8,567 nt of DNA, from NCBI GenBank assembly GCA_025054905.1, contig JANWZF010000179.1, positions 1-8,567 of the forward strand. Direction: 5' to 3'. This document shows positions 1-5,249 of this stretch, in pieces. The notes below the pieces were generated by a model, which made no database searches, was not told where the DNA came from, and worked only from the letters and a program-made list of their open reading frames with translations. Every line of letters begins with the position of its first letter. Within the stretch, counting starts at the first letter, position 1. Source of the stretch: Tepidimonas sp. Its GTDB lineage: Bacteria > Pseudomonadota > Gammaproteobacteria > Burkholderiales > Burkholderiaceae_C. Both the position numbers and the translations under genes were made by a program.

Positions 1-543
1 GGGCCGCAGCGCCAGCCATGCCCCCAGCGTGCCGCCGGTGGATGTGCCGATCACCAGCACGCGCTCGCCCAGCATCGCGCCGATGCGCACCGCCTCGACG
101 GCATCGGCCAGCCAATCCTGCGCACGCACCTCGCGCAGCGCCTCGGCGGGCTGCCCATGGCCGCTCAGGCGCGTCTCAAACAGATTCGCCCCCAGCGCCT
201 GCGCCACCCGCTCGGCCAGCGGATGCGTCTCCATGCGCGTAGCGGTAAAACCGTGCAGGTACACCACGGCCCACGGCGTGCGCTGGCCCGCCACGCCGTG
301 CCAGACTACGCGCTTGGCCGCCTGGGGCCTCAGCCCCGCCACCGCCTGCTCTTGCGCTGCCAGCCATGCGTCCAGCCTGGCCAGCTCGGCTGGCGGTTGC
401 GGCCGCGCTGCCGGCTCATCGGGGCCGTAGGCCACCCGTGGCCCCAGCAGCCACAGCAATGGCAGCAGCAACAGCAGCGCCGCCAGCCACGCCCAGCGCC
501 ACCTGCGGGCGGTTGGTAACGGGGTGTAACAAGCGTTTGGCAT
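1..543 (-). CDS. Alpha/beta hydrolase with N-terminal membrane anchor (partial, 3' end outside window)
   Basis: The first 181 residues of a serine alpha/beta hydrolase, cut by the left edge. Arginines at 13-14 and 16 followed by a Leu/Ala/Trp-rich segment (about 18-36) look like an uncleaved signal anchor, so the catalytic domain probably sits on the periplasmic side. The hydrolase core begins near residue 90: the oxyanion-hole HGF is at 97-99 and the nucleophile elbow GTSTGG at 166-171, with Ser168 as nucleophile. The acid and histidine of the triad would lie beyond the edge. The ATG at 543-541 is chosen because AAAGG lies six bases upstream and the anchor follows directly. The gene is divergent from the 631-1074 gene. 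The substrate cannot be told; esterase, lipase-like or C-C hydrolase activity are all possible. Confidence 0.87.
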   Translation of the reverse strand, partial: MPNACYTPLPTARRWRWAWLAALLLLLPLLWLLGPRVAYGPDEPAARPQPPAELARLDAWLAAQEQAVAGLRPQAAKRVVWHGVAGQRTPWAVVYLHGFTATRMETHPLAERVAQALGANLFETRLSGHGQPAEALREVRAQDWLADAVEAVRIGAMLGERVLVIGTSTGGTLGAWLALRP

Positions 544-555
544 TGCAAACCTTTC

Positions 556-585
556 TTGGCAGGCCCACCGGGCTCACCCGACAAT
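556..585 (+). promoter_or_regulatory. Putative sigma70-type promoter for the 631-1074 gene
   Basis: TTGGCA at 556-561 matches the -35 consensus at five of six positions. GACAAT at 580-585 matches the -10 consensus at four of six, and the spacer is 18 bp. Transcription would begin near 592, giving a leader of about 40 nt with AAGGAG at 615-620. The stretch lies between two divergent genes where a promoter is expected. In GC-rich genomes such pairs also arise by chance, so this is a candidate only. Confidence 0.45.
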
Positions 586-598
586 CGGGATGCCGGTG
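566..598. repeat. Two-part inverted repeat overlapping the putative promoter
   Basis: CACCGG (566-571) pairs with CCGGTG (593-598), and CCCGA (577-581) pairs with TCGGG (585-589) around a CAA loop. The arms are separated by unpaired stretches of five and three bases. It covers the spacer and -10 of the predicted promoter, which suits an operator. As RNA it would form an 11-bp interrupted hairpin. No T-tract follows on either strand, so it is not a standard terminator. Confidence 0.5.
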
Positions 599-630
599 AA
601 CCTATCACCGCACCAAGGAGAGTATGACCC

Positions 631-1074
631 ATGTGGCTGACCGCCCCGTTCGACGCTGATCTCATCGACCGCATCAACCGCGCCCAGGCTGGGGTGGTGG
701 CCTCCGCCGCCTACCCGCTGACCTGCCCACAAGCCCGCGATGGACGGCATGCTCTGGCGGGTGGCTACATCGGGGTCCTGGTGGCCCAGCGGCGGGGGCT
801 GGTGTGCCCGACCTGTGGCCATGTGCAGGGCTGGCTGCCCGCTGCGGTGCTCAAGGCCGCCGAGCGCACCAGCGATGAGCCCGGCGCTGCGCAGGCCCAG
901 CGCATCGAGCGCATGCGGCAGGCTGCGCTGGAGGATTTTCGCCGCCTGGTGCGCGCCGGGCACCTGAGCGCCCAACCGATGGTGGAAACGCTGGAAGCCA
1001 TGGCCCCGCGCCCTGCGGCTGCGGCGCGCAGCGCCGAGGCTGCGGCCGCTGACGCGCTGGCGCTGGCGGCCTGA
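631..1074 (+). CDS. Uncharacterised 147-residue protein with a CPxCGH motif
   Basis: I do not recognise a named family. The N-terminal half holds Cys32 in TCPQARDGRH (residues 31-40) and then Cys59, Cys62 and His64 in CPTCGH (59-64). Cys32, Cys59, Cys62 and a histidine (40 or 64) could make a small zinc knuckle, but this is inferred from spacing only. Residues 85-125 are charged and probably helical. The last 20 or so residues are almost all alanine and probably disordered. There is no signal peptide or membrane segment, so it should be cytoplasmic. The ATG at 631 follows AAGGAG by ten bases, and an in-frame TGA at 625 rules out an earlier start. GC-rich third positions support real coding. 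It is divergent from the left-edge hydrolase and convergent with murB. Confidence 0.75.
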   Translation: MWLTAPFDADLIDRINRAQAGVVASAAYPLTCPQARDGRHALAGGYIGVLVAQRRGLVCPTCGHVQGWLPAAVLKAAERTSDEPGAAQAQRIERMRQAALEDFRRLVRAGHLSAQPMVETLEAMAPRPAAAARSAEAAAADALALAA

Positions 1075-1087
1075 ACCCTGCGTGACC

Positions 1088-1102
1088 GGGGCCTCGCGCC
1101 CC
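1088..1102. terminator. Short hairpin between convergent genes, possible weak terminator
   Basis: GGGGC (1088-1092) pairs with GCCCC (1098-1102) around a five-base loop. It lies in the 35-bp gap between the end of the 631-1074 gene and the end of murB. Only a short TTT (1109-1111) follows on the plus strand and no T-run on the minus strand, so termination here would be weak. Position is the main argument. Confidence 0.3.
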
Positions 1103-1109
1103 ACCGCCT

Positions 1110-2165
1110 TTACCCGACCACCACCGGCTCGGGCTCTAACCGGATGCCGAAGCGCTCATAGACGCTGGTCTGGATCAGCCGCGCCAGCGTCATCACCTCG
1201 CCGCCCGTGCAGGGCTGTTGCGGACCGCCGCGATTGACCAGCACCAGGGCCTGTTTTTCGTACACCCCGGCGCGGCCCACCGTCTTGCCTTTCCATCCGC
1301 AGGCATCGATCAACCACCCCGCAGCGAGCTTGAACGAGCCATCCGGCAGCGGATAGTGCACCACATGGGGGTCACGGCCGATGATGTCCGCACACTGCTC
1401 GGGCGTCACCGTCGGGTTTTTGAAAAAACTGCCCGCGTTGCCCAGCACCGCAGGATCGGGCAGCTTGGCGCGGCGGATCTCGCACACCCAGTCAAACACC
1501 TGCTGCGGCGTGGGCAGCGAAATGCCAGTCTCAGCCACCTTGCGCTGCAAATCCTGGTAGCCCAGCTGCGGCCGCCAATGGCGCGGCAGCCAGAAACGCA
1601 CCCGGGTGATCAGCGCCCGGCCGCGCAACCCCATGCCGTGCGCCCCCGCGCGTTCGTGCTTGAACACCGAATCGCGGTAGCCAAACGCGCAGTGCTCGTG
1701 TTGCAGGGTCAGCGCCACCCCTGTCTCCAGATCGATCGCGTCCAGCGAATGGAAGCGATCCTGCAGCTCCACGCCATAGGCACCGATGTTTTGGACCGGC
1801 GCTGCCCCCACCGTGCCGGGGATGAGCGCCAAATTTTCCAGTCCGGGCCAACCCTGCTGCAGGGTCCAGGCGACGAAATCGTGCCAGCGCTCGCCCGCGC
1901 CAGCCTCCACGAGCCAGCCTCGGGCATCCTCGTGCAGCAGACGTCGGCCGGGGATTTCCACCTTCAGCACCAGCGTGCGCAGATCCCCCGTCAGCACGAT
2001 GTTGCTGCCCCCACCCAGGATGAACGTATCCTGCCAGCGCCAGTCGGGGTGGCGCACCAAGGCCAGCACGTCCGCCTCGCTGCGCACCCGGACCAGCCGC
2101 TGCGCGCGCGCCGCGATGCCGAACGTGTTGAGGCGCTGCAGCGGCACGTGGTGTTCGATTAGCAT
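1110..2165 (-). CDS. murB: UDP-N-acetylenolpyruvoylglucosamine reductase (MurB, type I)
   Basis: MurB is a cytoplasmic FAD enzyme that uses NADPH to reduce UDP-GlcNAc-enolpyruvate to UDP-MurNAc, the second committed step of peptidoglycan precursor synthesis. The 351 residues fit the type I (E. coli-like, about 340) form. Visible motifs in order: NTFGI (13-17) at the N-terminus, the FAD-binding GGGSN (51-55), the segment GLENLALIPGTVGAAPVQNI (108-127), GYRDSVFK (162-169) with catalytic Arg164, GNAGSFFKNP (242-251) with proton-donor Ser246, and IRLEPE (341-346) with Glu344. These three match the Arg159/Ser229/Glu325 set of the E. coli enzyme. The start at 2165 gives the usual short N-terminus before NTFGI. 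The frame stays open upstream to 2372, but that extension is Ser-rich antisense of the next gene. No strong ribosome binding site precedes the start. Confidence 0.97.
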   Translation of the reverse strand: MLIEHHVPLQRLNTFGIAARAQRLVRVRSEADVLALVRHPDWRWQDTFILGGGSNIVLTGDLRTLVLKVEIPGRRLLHEDARGWLVEAGAGERWHDFVAWTLQQGWPGLENLALIPGTVGAAPVQNIGAYGVELQDRFHSLDAIDLETGVALTLQHEHCAFGYRDSVFKHERAGAHGMGLRGRALITRVRFWLPRHWRPQLGYQDLQRKVAETGISLPTPQQVFDWVCEIRRAKLPDPAVLGNAGSFFKNPTVTPEQCADIIGRDPHVVHYPLPDGSFKLAAGWLIDACGWKGKTVGRAGVYEKQALVLVNRGGPQQPCTGGEVMTLARLIQTSVYERFGIRLEPEPVVVG

Positions 2166-2196
2166 GGCAAGGATTGTCGCAAACCGCGGGACAACG

Positions 2197-3123
2197 ATGG
2201 ACGAATGGATCGACCGCTGGCTGACGCTGGAAATGCGCTTGGCTGCACTGCTGCTGGCCCCCAGAGAGGGGGACTTCGTCGCCCAACTGGACACGCTACT
2301 GACCGAGCTGCGCGGCGCGCTGGACGAGGACCCGGACGCAGCGCTGGTGTGGCTGGTGCAGCTTGGCAGCACGTCGCACGTGGGCTACAGCAGCGCGCAC
2401 GCCTTGGTGTGTTGGGCTCTGTGCCGCCTGGTGGCACCGGCGCTGGGACTGTCCCACGAAGAGCGGGAGGCCCTGGAGCGCGCGGCCCTGACGATGAACA
2501 TCAGCATGACCGCACTGCAGAACGACCTGGCCGCCCAGCCCTGCGGTCCCGACGCCCACCAACGCGCATGGATCGAGACCCACGCCGCGCGCTCCGCCCA
2601 GCAGCTGCGCGAGTGCGGGGTGCGCACGCCGGGCTGGCTGGCGATCGTCGAACACCATCACGATCCCCAGGCCATGGACACCCCGACGCGGTTGTTGCAG
2701 CGCATCGATCGCTACGCGGCCTGGCTCAGCCCCAGGCAAACGCGCCCAGGCCGTGACAGTGTGGCCGCCCTGTGGCAGGTCACCGCCGACGGCGTCGAGG
2801 CGGCCGATCCGATTGCCGCCGCCATGTTGACGACTTTGGGGTTGTGCCCACCGGGCGCCTTTGTTCGGCTGCACGACGGCCGCATCGCCATGGTGCTGCG
2901 CCGTGGCCCGCAACCCGGTGAACCCTGGGTGGTTCCGGTGCTCGATGCGAAGGGCCGACCGATCCCCCAACCTGAACTGCTGGATACCCAAACCCCCGAG
3001 CATGCGGTAGAGGCGGCCCTGCCCTCTGGGCAAGTCCAGGTTCGCGTTCATCACGCGCGGCTTTTGCGCCTGGCACGCGCTCGCCCGGCCCCCTGCAGCT
3101 CGGCGCGTGAGCAGCTCAGTTGA
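2197..3123 (+). CDS. Catalytically degenerate HD-GYP-type domain protein
   Basis: A 308-residue cytoplasmic protein. HD-GYP domains normally hydrolyse cyclic di-GMP using a metal site that includes an HD pair. Residues 66-110 follow the first HD-GYP helices (AHALVCWAL, then LGLSHEEREALERAALT), but the expected LHDIGK reads TMNISM at 99-104, so the HD pair is missing. His129 and the His153-155 cluster (IVEHHHD) keep later positions, and LLQRIDRYAAWLS (166-178) matches the R-I-x-x-x-D-x-Y helix. Residues 205-265 (PPGAFVRLHDGR, then VPVLDAKGRP) match the C-terminal strand region typical of HD-GYP proteins. No GYP tripeptide is visible. The likely role is c-di-GMP binding or protein interaction rather than hydrolysis; this is inference. 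The start at 2197 avoids overlap with murB; ATG 2164 is in frame and possible. Neither has a clear ribosome binding site. Confidence 0.82.
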   Translation: MDEWIDRWLTLEMRLAALLLAPREGDFVAQLDTLLTELRGALDEDPDAALVWLVQLGSTSHVGYSSAHALVCWALCRLVAPALGLSHEEREALERAALTMNISMTALQNDLAAQPCGPDAHQRAWIETHAARSAQQLRECGVRTPGWLAIVEHHHDPQAMDTPTRLLQRIDRYAAWLSPRQTRPGRDSVAALWQVTADGVEAADPIAAAMLTTLGLCPPGAFVRLHDGRIAMVLRRGPQPGEPWVVPVLDAKGRPIPQPELLDTQTPEHAVEAALPSGQVQVRVHHARLLRLARARPAPCSSAREQLS

Positions 3124-3375
3124 TGGAGCACGACCACCGGTCCCCGCTCCTACCTCGGCTTCGGGGCGGTGGCCAGCCGTCCGTACCCGGCAACGATCAC
3201 GCCGTCCAAGTTCGCAGTGGCGACCATGGCCGTCGAGATCACCTACAGCCAGGCATGCCCACCGCTCACGGCGCTGATGACTCCCCATTCCTGCAGGGTC
3301 GCTGCCACTGCTGCTGGCCGCCACCTCCATCTTGGGGCCACCCGCTGCACCGCACTGGACTCGGCAGACGGTGAC
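3124..3375. other. 252-bp gap between convergent genes, no convincing gene
   Basis: This lies between the stop of the HD-GYP-like gene and the stop of plsY. The frame of the HD-GYP-like gene stays open after its stop, and a 30-codon minus-strand stretch ending at a TAG (3152-3150) has GC-rich third positions and a plausible composition. Neither has a good start, a ribosome binding site or a recognisable domain. The segment may be non-coding spacer or the worn remnant of a gene. It holds one interrupted hairpin (3134-3172). Confidence 0.5.
3134..3172. repeat. Interrupted hairpin just after the HD-GYP-like gene
   Basis: CCACCG (3134-3139) pairs with CGGTGG (3167-3172) and CCCCG (3142-3146) with CGGGG (3162-3166), giving 11 bp with a two-base bulge and a 15-base loop. 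It starts 10 bases after the stop codon at 3123, where a transcription end would be expected. No T-run follows on either strand, so it may instead be a 3'-end protecting hairpin or a Rho-associated end. Confidence 0.4.
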
Positions 3376-4053
3376 TCAGTTCGGGGAGCCGGGCGCGGGG
3401 GGGCGGGTGCTGGGCTTGGATCGCTCACCGATGCGGCTTTCCTGCCCGGCCAGCAGGCGCTGGATGTTGGCCGCGTGGCGCCACAGCAGCAGCACGGTCA
3501 TCGCGGCCACGGCCGCACCTTGCGCGCCGTGCACAGTCCACGCCACGCCGTCGAGCAGCCAGTACAGCAGCGGAGCCGCCAACGCGGCCACGATGGCCGC
3601 CAGCGACGAGTAGCGCAGCGTCAGCGCCACCGCGACCCAGACCCCGATGACCAGCACCCCCAGCCACGGCTGCCAGCCCAACAGCACCCCGGCCGCGGTG
3701 GCCACCCCCTTGCCACCCTGAAAGCGGAAGTACAGCGGAAACAGATGTCCCAAAAAAGCCGCCAGCCCCACCAGCGCCAGGGTCGCCTCACCCAACCCCC
3801 ACAGGCCACCCCAGCGCGCCACTGCCCACACCGGCAACCAGCCTTTCGCGGCATCGAGCAGCAAGGTCAGGGCCGCGGCGGCTTTGCTGCCGCTTCTGAG
3901 CACGTTGGTGGCCCCGGGGTTGCCGCTGCCGTAGGTGCGCGGGTCGGCCAGCCCCATGGCGCGGCTGACCAACACGGCAAACGACAACGACCCGATGGCA
4001 TAGGCGAGCAACACCGCGACCACAGGCGCGATCCAGGGCAGGTAGGACGACAC
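3376..4053 (-). CDS. plsY: Glycerol-3-phosphate acyltransferase (PlsY)
   Basis: PlsY is an inner-membrane enzyme that moves an acyl group from acyl-phosphate to position 1 of glycerol-3-phosphate, giving lysophosphatidate, the first step of phospholipid synthesis. The 225 residues carry all three signature loops: YGSGNPGATNVLR (41-53), FRFQGGKGVAT (109-119), and RHAANIQRLLAGQE (192-205) near the C-terminus. Hydrophobic segments fall at about 6-30, 58-80, 88-108, 118-147 and 150-190. The tail after residue 205 is polar and Pro/Ser-rich and adds about 20 residues beyond the last motif. Translation starts at a GTG (4053-4051) behind GGAGGA at a good distance, which decides the start. It lies 60 bp downstream of the aldo/keto reductase on the same strand, so read-through transcription is likely. 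Confidence 0.96.
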   Translation of the reverse strand: MSSYLPWIAPVVAVLLAYAIGSLSFAVLVSRAMGLADPRTYGSGNPGATNVLRSGSKAAAALTLLLDAAKGWLPVWAVARWGGLWGLGEATLALVGLAAFLGHLFPLYFRFQGGKGVATAAGVLLGWQPWLGVLVIGVWVAVALTLRYSSLAAIVAALAAPLLYWLLDGVAWTVHGAQGAAVAAMTVLLLWRHAANIQRLLAGQESRIGERSKPSTRPPAPGSPN

Positions 4054-4060
4054 GAGACGT

Positions 4061-4066
4061 TTTCCT
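4061..4066 (-). promoter_or_regulatory. Strong ribosome binding site for plsY
   Basis: On the minus strand GGAGGA is followed by about nine bases and then GTG (4053-4051). No ATG lies nearby in the plsY frame at a sensible distance, so this site fixes the GTG as the start codon. Confidence 0.7.
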
Positions 4067-4113
4067 CCAACGGGCCATGCAGGGAAGCAGCGCCGCGATT
4101 GTGCCAGCAGCGT

Positions 4114-5178
4114 TCACTGTGCCGGATCGCGGATCTCCCAGCGGATGCGGTCGATGGCTTGCAGCAGCTCGGGCGACAGCGTCACATCCCACGCATCCAG
4201 ACAGGCGTCCAGCTGCGCCTGCGACGTCACCCCGATGATGGTGCTGGCCACACGCCAGTTACGGTAGCAAAACGCCAGCGCCATCTGGGTTGGGGTCAGG
4301 CCATGCGCGCGCGCCAGCGCGTTGTAGCGGCGCGCCGCGGCCAGCGCCTCGGGGCGGCCCCAGCGCTGCTTGCGCATGCTTTCGAACAGTGCCATGCGCC
4401 CTTGGGGTGGCCCGCCGTGCTCCAGCCCCGTTTCGTCGTATTTGCCGGTCAGCAACCCGAAGCCCAGCGGTGAATACGCCAGCAGCGCCACACCGAGGCG
4501 GTGGCAGGTCTCGTCCAGGGCGTTTTCGTAGCTGCGGTTGATCAGGCAGTAGGGGTTTTGCACCGTGACGACGCGTGGCAGCCCGTGCTGTTCGGCCAGG
4601 CGCACGAACTCATGCACACCGTAGGGGGTCTCGTTGGACAGTCCGACGAAGCGCACCTTGCCCGCGCGCACCAGGGTGTCCATCGCTTCCAGCTGCTCCA
4701 GGATGCTGGCGCAGGGCTTGTCTTTGGCCGGATCGAACGTGATCGACCCAAACATCGGCACATTGCGCGCCGGCCAGTGGATCTGGTAGAGGTCGATGAC
4801 GTCGGTGCGCAACCGGCGCAGGCTGCCTTCGCAGGCCGAGATGATTTCCGCCTTGGTCAGTCCGGCCTGCTCGCCACGAATCCACGGCATGCCGCGCGAG
4901 GGCCCCGCCACCTTGGTGGCCAGCACCACGCGCTGGCGTACGCCCGGGCGACTGGCCAGCCAGTGGCCGAGGATGGTCTCGGTGGCACCGTAGGTTTCGG
5001 CGCGCGCGGGTACCGCGTACATCTCGGCGGTGTCCAGAAAGTTCACGCCGCGCTCCAGTGCGCGGTCGAGGATGCGGTGAGCCTGCTCCTGGCTCACTTG
5101 CTCACCAAAGGTCATGGTGCCCAGGCAGATCGGCGACACGCACAGGCCGCCGGGCAAGGTGATCGGGTTGAAGGTCAT
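4114..5178 (-). CDS. tas: Aldo/keto reductase, Tas family
   Basis: A 354-residue cytoplasmic NADP(H)-dependent aldo/keto reductase with a TIM-barrel fold. The N-terminal LGTMTFGEQ (19-27), AEMYAVPARAET (51-62), KVAGPSR (89-95) and TVQNPYCLINRSYE (205-218) closely resemble E. coli Tas (346 residues), the protein that relieves a tyrosine requirement in some mutants. The catalytic tetrad of the superfamily is visible as Asp49, Tyr54, Lys89 and His134. The C-terminal ASTIIGVTSQAQLD (311-324) fits the cofactor-binding loop. The physiological substrate of Tas is not settled, so only a general carbonyl reductase role is safe. The ATG at 5178 follows GTGGAG by about five bases. An in-frame ATG at 5253 would add 25 Gly/Pro-rich residues and overlap the ligase stop as ATGA, but the internal start fits the family better. 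The gene lies between ligase and plsY on the same strand. Confidence 0.93.
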   Translation of the reverse strand: MTFNPITLPGGLCVSPICLGTMTFGEQVSQEQAHRILDRALERGVNFLDTAEMYAVPARAETYGATETILGHWLASRPGVRQRVVLATKVAGPSRGMPWIRGEQAGLTKAEIISACEGSLRRLRTDVIDLYQIHWPARNVPMFGSITFDPAKDKPCASILEQLEAMDTLVRAGKVRFVGLSNETPYGVHEFVRLAEQHGLPRVVTVQNPYCLINRSYENALDETCHRLGVALLAYSPLGFGLLTGKYDETGLEHGGPPQGRMALFESMRKQRWGRPEALAAARRYNALARAHGLTPTQMALAFCYRNWRVASTIIGVTSQAQLDACLDAWDVTLSPELLQAIDRIRWEIRDPAQ

Positions 5179-5203
5179 GGCAACTCCACAAGAGGGACCA
5201 GGG

Positions 5204-5236
5204 CCCGGCTCGCCCACCCCAAGGGCAACGGCCGGG
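5204..5236. repeat. Interrupted hairpin between ligase and aldo/keto reductase
   Basis: CCCGGC (5204-5209) pairs with GCCGGG (5231-5236), and GCCC (5212-5215) with GGGC (5223-5226), leaving a seven-base loop. On the minus strand it lies 13 bases after the ligase stop and about 25 bases before the tas start. No T-run follows, so it might dampen or process the transcript rather than end it. Confidence 0.4.
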
Positions 5237-5249
5237 CGTGACGGGCGGA

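Noticed and set aside
440..500. CAGCAGC-rich tract that looked like a simple repeat
   Set aside because: It encodes the Leu/Ala/Trp membrane anchor of the left-edge hydrolase on the minus strand; the repetition follows from leucine and alanine codons.
574..1104. Minus-strand frame of 176 codons opposite the CPxCGH protein
   Set aside because: It has no ribosome binding site or recognisable motif, would span the whole promoter gap, and the plus-strand gene has the better start and codon pattern.
1218..2162. Plus-strand frame of 314 codons opposite murB
   Set aside because: The murB reading contains every catalytic motif of the family; the antisense frame is His/Gln/Arg-rich with no domain.
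2166..2372. N-terminal extension of the murB frame
   Set aside because: The extra residues are Ser-rich, lie wholly antisense to the HD-GYP-like gene, and exceed the family length.
3169..4473. Plus-strand frame of 434 codons across plsY and the end of tas
   Set aside because: It is antisense to two recognised genes, low in complexity (His, Gln, Arg, Pro) and shows no domain.
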